Source: Pseudomonas maumuensis (GTDB taxonomy: Bacteria; Pseudomonadota; Gammaproteobacteria; Pseudomonadales; Pseudomonadaceae). From it: a stretch of DNA of 64,000 nucleotides. Where the stretch lies: positions 2,108,001-2,172,000 of the forward strand of contig NZ_CP077077.1 in the NCBI RefSeq assembly GCF_019139675.1, in the 5' to 3' direction. The translations under genes and the position numbers were made by a program. Position 1 is the first letter of the stretch; every line of letters begins with the position of its first letter. Of this stretch, positions 24,283-32,935 are shown piece by piece. The notes beneath the pieces were generated by a model, which was given only the letters and a program-made list of their open reading frames with translations, was not told where the DNA came from and searched no databases.

Positions 24283-24804
24283 ATGCCCTACCAGATTCGC
24301 CCGGCCCGTGACGAAGATTGCCTGGCCCTGAGCCGCGTCGGCCAGGCCACTTTCGCCTTGGCCAGCCCGCCCGACAGCACAGTCACCGCCCAGCAGCACT
24401 ACATTGCCCAGCATCTGCAGCCCGAACATTTCCAGGATCACCTGAAGCACCCGCACAAGCGGTTACTGGTGGTCGAACAGGATGGCCAGGTACTGGGTTA
24501 CAGCATGCTCGACCTGGCGCCCGGCGAGCTAGGCATTGCCGAAGCCGATCAGCTGGCGGAAATCTCCCGCTGCTATGTACTGCCTTGCGCCCATGGCAAG
24601 GGCGCCGGACAGCTGTTGCTCTCTACCACCCTTGCCCAGGTCGATGGCCAGGCACGCCTTACCGTCAACGAACTGAACGCTCGGGCGATCGGTTTCTATC
24701 AGCGCAACGGCTTTCGCAAGGTGGGGGAAGCGATCTTCCCCTGCGGCGACGAGCGGCACCGTGACTGGGTGATGGTCAGGATGGCCGAAGATCATCTAGA
24801 TTGA
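24283..24804 (+). CDS. GNAT-family N-acetyltransferase
   Basis: A 173-aa single-domain acetyltransferase. The acetyl-CoA binding region is CYVLPCAHGKGAGQLLLST (about residues 97-115, an R/Q-x-x-G-x-G/A-like loop), followed by NARAIGFYQRNGF, the conserved C-terminal strand and Tyr of the fold. The start at 24283 (MPYQIRPARDEDCLAL) is the classical GNAT opening. The substrate is not deducible. It precedes a GST gene by 25 bases and is probably co-transcribed with it. Confidence 0.82.
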   Translation: MPYQIRPARDEDCLALSRVGQATFALASPPDSTVTAQQHYIAQHLQPEHFQDHLKHPHKRLLVVEQDGQVLGYSMLDLAPGELGIAEADQLAEISRCYVLPCAHGKGAGQLLLSTTLAQVDGQARLTVNELNARAIGFYQRNGFRKVGEAIFPCGDERHRDWVMVRMAEDHLD

Positions 24805-24829
24805 AGGCTCCCAACGCGAAGGCACCCCC

Positions 24830-25525
24830 ATGACCGAACTTTCCGCATTCCCCATCACCGGCAAATGGCCGGCGCAGCACCCCGAGCGTCTGCAACTGTA
24901 TTCGCTGGCCACGCCTAACGGGGTCAAGGTCTCGATCATGCTCGAGGAAATCGGCCTGCCCTATGAGGTACACAAGGTCAGCTTCGAAACCGAAGACCAA
25001 CTGAGCCCCGAGTTCATCTCCCTGAGCGCCAACAACAAGATTCCCGCGATTATCGACCCCAATGGGCCGGGTGGCCAGCCACTGCCATTGTTCGAGTCGG
25101 GGGCGATCCTGCAGTACCTGGCCGAGAAGAGCGGCCAGTTGCTGAGCCAGGACCCGGCCCAGCGCTACCAGACCCTGCAGTGGCTGATGTTCCAGATGGG
25201 CGGCATCGGGCCGATGTTCGGCCAGGTGGGGTTCTTTCATTTCTTCGCCGGCAAGGCGTATGAGGACAAGCGTCCCCGTGACCGCTACGTCAATGAATCC
25301 AAGCGCTTGCTGGCGGTGCTCGACCGCCACCTGCAAGGGCGGGAGTGGATGGTCGATGCGTACAGCATCGCCGATATCGCCATCTTCCCCTGGGTGCGTA
25401 ACCTGGTGGAGCGCTACAACGCGCGGGAGCTGGTGGAGTTCGACAGGTTCAAGGAAGTGCAGCGGGTGCTGGCCAGGTTCCTCGAACGCCCGGCCGTGCA
25501 GAGTGGCCTGAAAATTCCCGCTTGA
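24830..25525 (+). CDS. Glutathione S-transferase family protein
   Basis: A 231-aa cytosolic GST of the bacterial YfcG/YghU-like (nu-class) type. The N-terminal thioredoxin-fold domain contains LYSLATPNGVKVSIMLEEIGLPYE (residues 23-46) and the glutathione-contacting NNKIPAIIDP and FESGAILQYLAEK. The C-terminal helical domain runs from about residue 100, with DAYSIADIAIFPWV. This class often acts as a disulfide-bond reductase using two glutathiones. A REP doublet follows immediately. Confidence 0.88.
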   Translation: MTELSAFPITGKWPAQHPERLQLYSLATPNGVKVSIMLEEIGLPYEVHKVSFETEDQLSPEFISLSANNKIPAIIDPNGPGGQPLPLFESGAILQYLAEKSGQLLSQDPAQRYQTLQWLMFQMGGIGPMFGQVGFFHFFAGKAYEDKRPRDRYVNESKRLLAVLDRHLQGREWMVDAYSIADIAIFPWVRNLVERYNARELVEFDRFKEVQRVLARFLERPAVQSGLKIPA

Positions 25526-25538
25526 TCGCGCCTCACCT

Positions 25539-25625
25539 CTGTAGGAGCGGCTTTAGCCGCGATGCAGGCAACGCGGAGCCTGGCACCCGCTTTGCGGGTG
25601 ATCGCGGCTGAAGCCGCTCCTACAG
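25539..25625. repeat. REP doublet (REPIN)
   Basis: Two inverted REP copies, 25-base arms at 25539-25563 and 25601-25625 (CTGTAGGAGCGGCT... and its near-perfect reverse complement), enclose a small CACCCGC/GCGGGTG hairpin at 25584-25600. The sequence is a common P. putida-type extragenic element. It lies between the convergent GST and phosphate-permease genes and could end both transcripts. Confidence 0.9.
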
Positions 25626-25627
25626 GA

Positions 25628-27244
25628 TCAGAAGAGCTGGTTGAGTAGCCAGTACAGACACCCCGCCAGCATCATCGCCGCCGGTAAGGTCAGCACCCAG
25701 GCCATCAGCAGGTTGACCAGGGTCTTGCGTTGAATCCCCGAGCCATTGGCCACCATGGTCCCGGCCACCCCCGAACTCAATACGTGGGTGGTCGACACTG
25801 GCAGGCCGAACAGGTCCGCCGCGCCGATGGTACACATCGCCACCACCTCGGCCGAAGCCCCCTGGGCATAGCTCAGGTGGGTCTTGCCGATCTTCTCGCC
25901 TACCGTGACCACGATGCGCCGCCAACCAACCATGGTACCCAGGCCCAGGGCGATGGCCACCGCCACTTTGACCCACAGCGGGATATAGCGGGTGGCGTCG
26001 TCCAGTTGGCGCTTGAACAGTTGTACATGGCGGGCGGTGTCGGCGTCGTAGCGGGCCAGTTGGTGCTTGTCGATCTGGCGGATGGCTTCGCTGGCCAGGT
26101 ACATGTCGTTGCGCACGTTGGCCATGGCCTCGGCCGGTACGCGTTTGAGCGAGCCATAGCCCTTGACCTCCTCGCCGATCATGCCGGTCAACGCAGCGAG
26201 CGCCGGTAGCAGTTCGGGGCTGGCCTCGGCGGTGGCGACGAACTCGGTCAGTACCTGGCGTGGGTCGATCGGCGTGGGGGCGGGCGCGGCGCGCACCAAG
26301 GCCTGGCGGGTGACTTCAGCGACGGCCGAGAACTGCAGCGCCTGCTCGTTGGGCATGGTCTTGTTCAGCGCATAGGCCATCGGCAGGGTGCCGACCAGGA
26401 TCAGCATGATCAGGCCCATGCCTTTCTGGCCGTCGTTGGAGCCGTGGGCGAACGACACCCCGGTACAGGTGAGGATCAGCACGCCACGGATCCACCAAGG
26501 CGGTGGTGTCTGGCCTTGCGGCGCCTGGTACAGCTCGCGGCGTTTGACCAGCGCGCGCAGAGCGAGCAGCAGCAGGGCGGCGCAGGCGAAGCCGATCAAC
26601 GGCGATAACAGCAGGGCATAGCCGACCTTGCTTGCTTGGGTCCAGTCCACGCCGCTGGTGCCGTCGCGCCCGTGCATCAGCGCATTGGCCACGCCCACGC
26701 CGATGATCGAGCCGATCAGGGTATGCGAGGACGAGGCCGGCAACCCCAGCCACCAGGTGCCGAGGTTCCAGATGATCGCTGCCAGCAGCAGGGCGAAGAC
26801 CATGGCGAAGCCGGCTGACGAGCCTACTTGCAGGATCAGTTCCACCGGCAGCAGGGCGATGATGCCGAAGGCCACCGCGCCGCTGGACAGCAGCACTCCG
26901 AGAAAATTGCACAATCCCGACCACACCACCGCCACCGAAGCCGGCAGCGAATGGGTGTAGATCACCGTGGCCACGGCGTTGGCGGTATCGTGGAAGCCGT
27001 TGACGAACTCGAAGCCCAGGGCGATCAGCAGGGCCAGGCCCAGCAGCAGGAACGGGGTGACGGTGGTGACGACGGTGCCGCTGGCACTGACATCCTGCTT
27101 GAGGCTCCAGAAGGTGTAGGCCAGGCCCGCAAGTAGCAGGCCGAAGAACAGGGTAAGGGTGGCGCGTCCGGGTTTGTGGGCAAGGGGTGGGCCAGAGGTG
27201 GGCGGGCTCAGGTCGGGCTGGCTGGCCAGTGACGGGGTTGCCAT
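25628..27244 (-). CDS. PiT-family inorganic phosphate permease
   Basis: Low-affinity phosphate transporter (PitA-like) of the inner membrane, 538 aa with 10-12 helices in two inverted halves. Both signature repeats are seen: GFHDTANAVATVIYT (about residues 82-96) and FAHGSNDGQKGMGLI in the second half. A large central cytoplasmic region of about 150 residues separates the halves. The start chosen is ATG at 27244 (MATPSLASQPDLS). Divergent from the DUF488 gene, 128 bases away. Confidence 0.92.
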   Translation of the reverse strand: MATPSLASQPDLSPPTSGPPLAHKPGRATLTLFFGLLLAGLAYTFWSLKQDVSASGTVVTTVTPFLLLGLALLIALGFEFVNGFHDTANAVATVIYTHSLPASVAVVWSGLCNFLGVLLSSGAVAFGIIALLPVELILQVGSSAGFAMVFALLLAAIIWNLGTWWLGLPASSSHTLIGSIIGVGVANALMHGRDGTSGVDWTQASKVGYALLLSPLIGFACAALLLLALRALVKRRELYQAPQGQTPPPWWIRGVLILTCTGVSFAHGSNDGQKGMGLIMLILVGTLPMAYALNKTMPNEQALQFSAVAEVTRQALVRAAPAPTPIDPRQVLTEFVATAEASPELLPALAALTGMIGEEVKGYGSLKRVPAEAMANVRNDMYLASEAIRQIDKHQLARYDADTARHVQLFKRQLDDATRYIPLWVKVAVAIALGLGTMVGWRRIVVTVGEKIGKTHLSYAQGASAEVVAMCTIGAADLFGLPVSTTHVLSSGVAGTMVANGSGIQRKTLVNLLMAWVLTLPAAMMLAGCLYWLLNQLF

Positions 27245-27372
27245 GAGGGCTCCGGTTGGCGTCGGGCGATGGTGCCGAAGGGGTTCAGCATAGAAGCTAT
27301 TCGTTGTTGGGCCGTGACCTCGATCAAAGAAGGCCCTAGGCTTGATGGGGAACGATGTCGCAGGAGTGTCCG

Positions 27373-27768
27373 ATGATTCGCTGCAAACGCGTCTACGCAA
27401 GCATCGATGCGCAGGATGGCCAGCGGGTGCTGGTCGATCGCCTGTGGCCACGCAACGTGCGCAAGGACGACCTGCACGGGCAGTGGCTGCGCGAAGTGGC
27501 GCCGTCCGATGCGCTGCGCAAGGCATTCCATGCCGGCGCGGTCGACTTCGCCGGGTTCACCCAGCGCTACCGGCAGGAGCTGGCCGCCCATCCCGAGCAC
27601 TGGTACGCCTTGCTCGACCTGGCCGGCAAAGGCGACCTGACCTTGCTGTATGCTGGCAAGGACACCGAGCACAACAATGCCCAGGTTCTGGCCCAGTGGC
27701 TGGAGGACGAGCTGGAGCGGCGTGGCCCGGCCAGTTCGCCAGTCTGCTACGCCACCGACAACCTCTGA
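27373..27768 (+). CDS. DUF488 family protein
   Basis: A 131-aa protein of the DUF488 family, function unknown. The family hallmark opening RCKRVYAS...GQRVLVDRLWPRNVRK (residues 3-34) and the ending TLLYAGKDTEHNNAQVL are present. The ATG at 27373 is chosen over 27355 because AGGAG lies 7 bases upstream. It is followed closely by a GNAT gene on the same strand. Confidence 0.82.
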   Translation: MIRCKRVYASIDAQDGQRVLVDRLWPRNVRKDDLHGQWLREVAPSDALRKAFHAGAVDFAGFTQRYRQELAAHPEHWYALLDLAGKGDLTLLYAGKDTEHNNAQVLAQWLEDELERRGPASSPVCYATDNL

Positions 27769-27783
27769 CCTGTGTGCCCGTCG

Positions 27784-28215
27784 ATGCCCCTTCAGTTGAT
27801 GCCCGCCACTGATAACCACCGCACCTTTGCCCGTGACCTCACCCGCCGCGCCATGCTGCCGTACTACCGCGAGTTCGACCTGCTGTGGATCGAGGAAGCC
27901 TTCGACGAGGCCTGGGGCTGGCGCGAGCAATGGCTGGTGGTCGAGGACGATCAGGTACTGGGGTTCTGCAGCCTCAGCCAGGATCGCCAGGCGTTGTTCA
28001 TTCGCGAGTTGCATCTGTTGCCCGAGTATCGTGGCCGCGGCGTGGGCGGCTGGGTGCTGGAGGAACTGGCCGCCTGGGCGGCGCAACGCCGGCTGCCATG
28101 GCTGCGGCTGATGGTGTTCGCCAGCAACCCGGCGCGGCGCCTGTACCAGCGCCGGGGCTTCGTCGAAGTGGGCATGGACGAGTGTTTCGTGCGCATGCAA
28201 CGCCCGGTCGCCTGA
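27784..28215 (+). CDS. GNAT-family N-acetyltransferase
   Basis: A 143-aa acetyltransferase with the acetyl-CoA loop LPEYRGRGVGGWVLEEL (about residues 80-96, Q/R-x-x-G-x-G) and the C-terminal NPARRLYQRRGFVEVG. The start at 27784 follows 15 bases after the DUF488 stop. It converges with the alginate-type locus, whose last stop is only 4 bases away, leaving no room for a terminator. Substrate unknown. Confidence 0.82.
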   Translation: MPLQLMPATDNHRTFARDLTRRAMLPYYREFDLLWIEEAFDEAWGWREQWLVVEDDQVLGFCSLSQDRQALFIRELHLLPEYRGRGVGGWVLEELAAWAAQRRLPWLRLMVFASNPARRLYQRRGFVEVGMDECFVRMQRPVA

Positions 28216-28219
28216 GCTA

Positions 28220-29650
28220 TTACTGGCGCAGCCGCACCATTCGCCCCTGGACCAGCGTCGCCTCCAGCACCTGCCCCTGCAGCGCCAGCAGGTCACCAGC
28301 CAGCAGGTTCTGCAGCAGCGCCTTGCCGTCGAAGGTATTGTTCCCCAACTCGACCTCCCGCAGTCCCTCGACCCGCACCACCGCCTTGCCCACCTGTCCC
28401 AGGCGATTGCCACTGAGCAGCAGCGGGCCCGGCAGGGGCGTGGCATTGCGCAGGCTGACGGCGTACTCCGGGGTGTTGCCGATGCGATTGCCGACCAGGG
28501 CCAGGGCCGCCACCTCGCTGGCGTCCACCGCGCTGCCCTGGCTGCTGGCCAGCAGGTTGTCGTCGATCAGCAGCGGCGCCTCGGGCGTGGGCGCCAGGTT
28601 GCGCAGCTGGATGCCGTTGCCCCGGCTGTCACCGATACGGTTGCCCGCCAGCCACACGGCGCCGCGCTGGTCGCTGATTTCGATGGCGGCCTTGGCGGCG
28701 CCAAGGATCAGGTTGCCCTCGACCAGCGCCCGGGTCTGGCCGCGCAGGCGCACGCCGCTGTTGTTGTCGATGCCCCGCACCTGATTGTCATGCAGGTGCA
28801 ACTGGCTGTCGCGGGCGTCGATGGCGTATTGCTGCGAGCCTTCGAAGCGGCTGCCGGCGATGGTCGCCTGGCTGTGTTGCAGCTCGACCGCGCTGGACAA
28901 TTCGCTGAACTGGCTGCTTTCGATCAGCAGTGTGGCGGGGCGCGTACCGGCGGGTTGCTGGGTACTCAGCGCGGTGCTCAGGCCCCGGGATAGGTTGGCG
29001 TTGTAGCCCAGGCGCCGGAGCGTCGAGCCGATCACCTGGGTGTGGCTGCCGGCCCAGGCCACCACGAAGGGGCGCCAGGCGCGATCGGTGTTGCCCGGTT
29101 TGTCGCCGGCCACGCTTTCCAATGTCGAACGCTCCAGCCCCAACCAGCCCTGGTTGATCAGCGCGGTGCCGGAAAAACTGTACAGGTAGAGATGGGCGCC
29201 CTCGAGCAGCAGCCCGGCATCGGCGCCGATCATCAGCGGGTAGCTGAGCAGGTAGCCATCCTTGTAGGGCCTGAGCACCCGCGGATCGCGCAGCGCGTCA
29301 TGCAGTTGCGCCAGGGTGATGCTGCCACCGCGCAGCACCACGGCCTGCGGGTGGTGCGCCTGGTAGCCGGCGATGGCGCGGAACAGGCCATTGTTGACGA
29401 ACGGCTCGAACGGCCAGCTGCCGGCCTGGGACGAGAACATCGGTTGCAGGCTCACGCTGGCGCGGCCTGCGGGAGGCGCTCGACGGGCCTGTTCGAAGCT
29501 TACGGCCTGGCGGACCTGGCGACGCAGCTGGTCCAGCTGTTGCTGGTGCTGCGCCTGGGGCAGGGTGTCCATCACCGGCGCGGCCTGGGCGGTCGTCGCC
29601 AGCAGCAGGGCGGCCAGGCAGGTGAGGGAAAAGCGGCTGAACGGTGCCAT
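28220..29650 (-). CDS. AlgG-like beta-helix protein, degenerate epimerase motif
   Basis: Periplasmic right-handed parallel beta-helix protein of the mannuronan C5-epimerase (AlgG) type, 476 aa with signal peptide MAPFSRFSLTCLAALLLATTAQA. Similarity to AlgG is seen in RPFVVAWAGSHTQVIGSTLRRLGYN (about 193-217) and in the repeated GNRIG/DNxV coils to residue 440. Where AlgG has the catalytic G-I-D-P-H-D motif, this protein reads A-I-D-A-R-D (Asp278-Ala279-Arg280-Asp281): the essential His is Arg. It is also shorter than P. aeruginosa AlgG (543 aa). An inactive or altered epimerase, kept perhaps for its scaffold role in the secretion complex, is the likeliest reading. It is last in the operon, not between algE and algX. 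The start at 29650 has a GGACGTTCCC-type upstream region; longer frames to 30892 overlap algL and are not credible. Confidence 0.75.
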   Translation of the reverse strand: MAPFSRFSLTCLAALLLATTAQAAPVMDTLPQAQHQQQLDQLRRQVRQAVSFEQARRAPPAGRASVSLQPMFSSQAGSWPFEPFVNNGLFRAIAGYQAHHPQAVVLRGGSITLAQLHDALRDPRVLRPYKDGYLLSYPLMIGADAGLLLEGAHLYLYSFSGTALINQGWLGLERSTLESVAGDKPGNTDRAWRPFVVAWAGSHTQVIGSTLRRLGYNANLSRGLSTALSTQQPAGTRPATLLIESSQFSELSSAVELQHSQATIAGSRFEGSQQYAIDARDSQLHLHDNQVRGIDNNSGVRLRGQTRALVEGNLILGAAKAAIEISDQRGAVWLAGNRIGDSRGNGIQLRNLAPTPEAPLLIDDNLLASSQGSAVDASEVAALALVGNRIGNTPEYAVSLRNATPLPGPLLLSGNRLGQVGKAVVRVEGLREVELGNNTFDGKALLQNLLAGDLLALQGQVLEATLVQGRMVRLRQ

Positions 29651-29664
29651 GGGAACGTCCTTGA

Positions 29665-30774
29665 TCAAGGCAGGATGGGGTAGGCCGGCTTGAGCAGGCC
29701 ACCGATCTGGCTGTAGTTGTCCACCTCGCCGTCCTCGCTGTCGTACAGCTGGCGGGCGAGGGCGTGCCCTGGCCGGCGGGCGAGGAACGGGATCAGCCAG
29801 GCCAGCTTGTACGGCGCGACTTCGGCCTGGCGCTGCCCCTTGAGCTCGGGCAGGGTGTCCGGGGCGAGCACGCTGCTTGCGGCGAAACTGGCCAGTTGGT
29901 CGAGGATGCGCTGGTCGTCGTCGCTCCAGGCCAGGCCATTGGCGCGCGCCGATTCGCTCAGCAGCACCAGCGGCACCAGGGCGTACTGGCTGTAGTTGGC
30001 GGCCAGCCTGCTGCGCGCCACCTCCAGCGGCAGGTAGGCCTGGTTGCCGCTGCGCACGGCCTGGGCCAGGCCCCGGCGCAGGTTGCCGTCGGCCCAGCGG
30101 ATGAAATCGTCGCGGCCCACCAGCATGCCGGCGGCGGCCACCGCCCAGGCGGCCCAGTAGTCGTGGTTGTTGAAGTACACAGTGGTGGACTGGCGGCGCG
30201 GGTCGTACTCGCGGATCACCTGTTCGCCAAGCTGGCTGAACCAACGGTGTTGTACGGGGCTGAGGCGGACCTTGCCGTCGGCGGCCGCCTGGGTCAACAG
30301 CACCGCGCCGGCCATGGCCGCCAGCGCCCACTTGCGCGCCGCCATGCCGGTGTTGCTGGCATCCGGATCGAGCAGGGCACCGGCTTGCGCCCAATGCTCC
30401 AGCCACTGCTCCTGGCAGGCCAGGGCCATGTTGGCCTCCTGGGGCTTTTTCGCCTTCTGAAAGCGCTTGCCGGCCTGGATCACGCCTGCGATGAACTGTT
30501 TGACCTGCCGGGCAATGCGCTCGCTGTCGGCGTCGGGCGCGGCGCGCAAAGTCGACTTGCTGGCGTCGCGTTGGTCGTACTTGCTCTGCAGGTGCAGGCT
30601 GCCGGTATAGGGTGGTGGCGGTTGCTTGCTGCAGGTCAGGCTGTGGTAGTCGGCGATCAGGGCCGATTGCGCGGTAGCGCGGGCGGGCCAGATGGTTTGC
30701 GCAGCATGGCCGGGCAGGGGCAGCAGGGCGATTGCAAGCAGCAGGGGCACCCCTAGGGCCGCTTTGCGGCCCAT
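29665..30774 (-). CDS. algL: Alginate lyase (AlgL-type)
   Basis: Periplasmic PL5 lyase that clears mis-targeted polymannuronate during alginate export, 369 aa with signal peptide ending LPLPGHAA. The family motif NNHDYWAAW is at residues 202-210, with the catalytic His204 and Tyr207 region intact, and PPPPYTGSLHLQSKY near residue 52 is the conserved entry segment. The start ATG at 30774 lies inside one arm of a REP doublet; the residues an upstream start would add are just translated REP. It is followed 14 bases later by the AlgG-like gene. In the classical operon algL follows algX, which is also true here. Confidence 0.88.
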   Translation of the reverse strand: MGRKAALGVPLLLAIALLPLPGHAAQTIWPARATAQSALIADYHSLTCSKQPPPPYTGSLHLQSKYDQRDASKSTLRAAPDADSERIARQVKQFIAGVIQAGKRFQKAKKPQEANMALACQEQWLEHWAQAGALLDPDASNTGMAARKWALAAMAGAVLLTQAAADGKVRLSPVQHRWFSQLGEQVIREYDPRRQSTTVYFNNHDYWAAWAVAAAGMLVGRDDFIRWADGNLRRGLAQAVRSGNQAYLPLEVARSRLAANYSQYALVPLVLLSESARANGLAWSDDDQRILDQLASFAASSVLAPDTLPELKGQRQAEVAPYKLAWLIPFLARRPGHALARQLYDSEDGEVDNYSQIGGLLKPAYPILP

Positions 30775-30840
30775 CGCCGGCAAGCCGGCTCCCACAAGTG
30801 CCGTGCATTCCCCTGTGGGAGCCGGCTTGCCGGCGATGGG
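30770..30840. repeat. REP doublet overlapping the algL start
   Basis: Perfect 27-base inverted arms at 30770-30796 and 30814-30840 (CCCATCGCCGGCAAGCCGGC... and its complement) with a 17-base loop, a P. putida-type REPIN. It sits in the 92-base gap between algX and algL, and the algL ATG (30774-30772) is within the arm. It could fold in the transcript and hide the start codon. Confidence 0.9.
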
Positions 30841-30866
30841 CTGCGCAGCAGCCCCTATTATCGATT

Positions 30867-32261
30867 TCACAGGCACAGGCGCGTCTCCACATCGGTGGCG
30901 GCGGTGCCGGCCTTGGTCGGCTCGAGGAATACCGAGAGCAGGTTGGCGCCGGCGAACTCGGGCGCCCGGCTCAGTTCCAGGTAGTACTGGCCGCCACCGA
31001 CCGCCGCCTCGCGACGGAACCACACCTTGTCGCGGGCGCCGTTGTCGTAATAGACGATGATGTAGAAGTCCTTGACGTTCCTGTCGCTCAGGCGGATGTC
31101 GAGAAAGCCCTTGGACACCGCCTGCCGGGCACTGCCTGCATTGCTCAGCAGTTCGATGCGCTCGCCTACCTTCAGGGCTGGCCGCTGCAGCTTCGTGCCC
31201 AGTAGCTCCTTGGACGCCTTGCAGCCACCGTGTATCGCCGGCACCAGTTGGCGATACATCAAGGGCGAGTCCAGGCGGTAGTTGGCCGGCAGTTCCCAGA
31301 CGATCAGCTTGGGCGGCGCCTCGGGCTTGTAGTCGGCGGACAGCAGATATTCCAGGAGCGAGCCGTCCTCGCCCACGCCGGGCAGTGCGTAGTTGAGCAC
31401 ATCCGCCTGCAGGTACTGTTTCAGGTAGCCGTCGAAGTTGAACTGCTTGCTCTCGTCCTCACGGGCCGCGGCATTGCTGTCGCCGACCAGGATCACCTCG
31501 GGGTCGGGCGCTTCGTCGAACAGCGCATCGCTGCTATCGGCCACTGGCACGGTCTGGTAGCCGCGTACGTACTGGAACCCGTAGTTGTTGCCGCAGATGT
31601 AGCTCAGGGCCAGGTTCAGCGTGCCGTCCTTGGGTACCATCACGCCGGGCTCGGTGCTGTAGCGTTTCTTGCTCAAGCCACTGTAGAACGGCTGGCGGCG
31701 GATCTCCTCGGCCATCAACCTCGCCGTGGCCTCGGCGCCGGTCGGGGTCCAGTGGTGGTCGCGGCGGAAGAAGTATTCGCCCTGAGGCGGCTGGCGCACC
31801 AGCTGCATCATCGGCGCCACCACCGCGCCGCCCTGGCGCAGTTGCCCCAGGTAGGTATCGAGGTTGCGGCTGGCGCGCTCGAAGTCGAAGCCATGCAACT
31901 GGTCGGCGTAGAGCTTGTCGCGGTGCATCAGGCCGCGGGTTGGCTGGACCGCCATGGCCACCTGGATGCCCTGGCGGTGGAATGCGTCCATCAGCCGGGC
32001 GAACTCCGGGCGCATGGGCGCGGGAATGCCGAAGTCGTTGGTCAGGTCGACCATCGAGCGGAACAGCCAGCGCTCCTTGCCGGGGACGATCTGGCGCATC
32101 AGCTTCATGCGCCCTTCGGCATAGTGCTGCGGTTCGGCCAGGGCCGGGCAGACCATGCACTGCAGGTTCTCGCAGCCGGGCCGGGCGGGCTCGGCGGCCT
32201 GGCCGGACAGGGCCGTCAGCGCCAGGGTGGCCGCCAGGCCAAGAGGGAGGAAGGTGTTCAT
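30867..32261 (-). CDS. algX: Alginate O-acetyltransferase AlgX
   Basis: Periplasmic SGNH-like acetyltransferase that transfers acetyl groups onto the polymannuronate, 464 aa. The signal peptide is MNTFLPLGLAATLALTALSGQAA, and the cysteine pair of AlgX appears in ENLQCMVCPALAEPQHY. The catalytic triad is visible as Asp168-x-His170 (RRDHHWTPTG) and Ser262 (VGDSNAA). The C-terminal ~110 residues correspond to the carbohydrate-binding module. The start at 32261 is preferred (AAGGA about 10 bases upstream); a GTG frame extends to 32291. It lies between algF and algL, unlike the canonical G-X-L-I-J-F order. Confidence 0.9.
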   Translation of the reverse strand: MNTFLPLGLAATLALTALSGQAAEPARPGCENLQCMVCPALAEPQHYAEGRMKLMRQIVPGKERWLFRSMVDLTNDFGIPAPMRPEFARLMDAFHRQGIQVAMAVQPTRGLMHRDKLYADQLHGFDFERASRNLDTYLGQLRQGGAVVAPMMQLVRQPPQGEYFFRRDHHWTPTGAEATARLMAEEIRRQPFYSGLSKKRYSTEPGVMVPKDGTLNLALSYICGNNYGFQYVRGYQTVPVADSSDALFDEAPDPEVILVGDSNAAAREDESKQFNFDGYLKQYLQADVLNYALPGVGEDGSLLEYLLSADYKPEAPPKLIVWELPANYRLDSPLMYRQLVPAIHGGCKASKELLGTKLQRPALKVGERIELLSNAGSARQAVSKGFLDIRLSDRNVKDFYIIVYYDNGARDKVWFRREAAVGGGQYYLELSRAPEFAGANLLSVFLEPTKAGTAATDVETRLCL

Positions 32262-32287
32262 GGGCCAGTCATCCTTGCGGCGGTGTG

Positions 32288-32917
32288 TCACTCGGTCGGG
32301 TCGATGCTGTTGGCCTGGCTCAGGCTGCGATTGCCTGGCAGCAGCACGTAGCTGTAGGAGCGGCCTTTCTTGAGAAACAACTCGTCGAAGCTAGCCACTT
32401 CCTGACCGCCGACATAGGCGGCGAAGTCGATCTTGATTTCGTTGACCATGCGCGCGCCGGTCTGGCCCTTGGTCAGGGCCTTGACCACCTCGTGCTTGCC
32501 GTCGGCGGTGCGCAGCGTGGCCTGGGCCGGGGTCAGATTGTAGAAGGCCACCTGGGCCTTCTTCGGCTCGTTGACGTACTGGTCGGCGATCACTTGCAGC
32601 TGCTTGCCGTCGTACACCACGGTGCTGGCGGCGTTGGCCGCCAGGGTCGGCTCGATGGCCGTGGCGCCGATGCCGATCTTGTGTACCCCAGCCGGCACGA
32701 AGCGGTAGCCGCTGAGCTGCCCTGGGGCGACCTTCTGCGCATTGAGCTTGCCGCTGAGGGCCACATCGATGCTGCTGTCGGACAGGTTGAGCACGCGCAC
32801 GAAGGCCGAGTCGGCCGGGGCCACGGCGTCGTACAGGTCGGCATTGCCTTCGGCGGCCAGGGCAGTGTGGCTGGCGGCGGTCAGGGCCAGGGCGGTGAAC
32901 AGGGGCGAAAGCTTCAT
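32288..32917 (-). CDS. algF: Alginate O-acetylation protein AlgF
   Basis: Small periplasmic protein, 209 aa, needed for acetylation of the polymer as an adaptor between AlgJ and AlgX. The signal peptide is MKLSPLFTALALTAASHTALA. The mature part, with LYDAVAPADSAFVRVLNLS and two similar beta domains, matches AlgF. It follows algJ by 18 bases and precedes algX by 26. Assigned from family resemblance plus its place next to algI-algJ. Confidence 0.85.
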   Translation of the reverse strand: MKLSPLFTALALTAASHTALAAEGNADLYDAVAPADSAFVRVLNLSDSSIDVALSGKLNAQKVAPGQLSGYRFVPAGVHKIGIGATAIEPTLAANAASTVVYDGKQLQVIADQYVNEPKKAQVAFYNLTPAQATLRTADGKHEVVKALTKGQTGARMVNEIKIDFAAYVGGQEVASFDELFLKKGRSYSYVLLPGNRSLSQANSIDPTE

Positions 32918-32935
32918 CAGGTGCTCCTTGGGACG

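Noticed and set aside
28216..30000. algA (GDP-mannose pyrophosphorylase / phosphomannose isomerase) at the end of the locus
   Set aside because: No such coding sequence is present; the locus ends with the AlgG-like gene, 4 bases from a convergent acetyltransferase gene.
29651..30892. Upstream extension of the AlgG-like frame (890 codons in total)
   Set aside because: The extension overlaps algL in another frame and is Arg/Pro-rich; the signal peptide at 29650 marks the real start.
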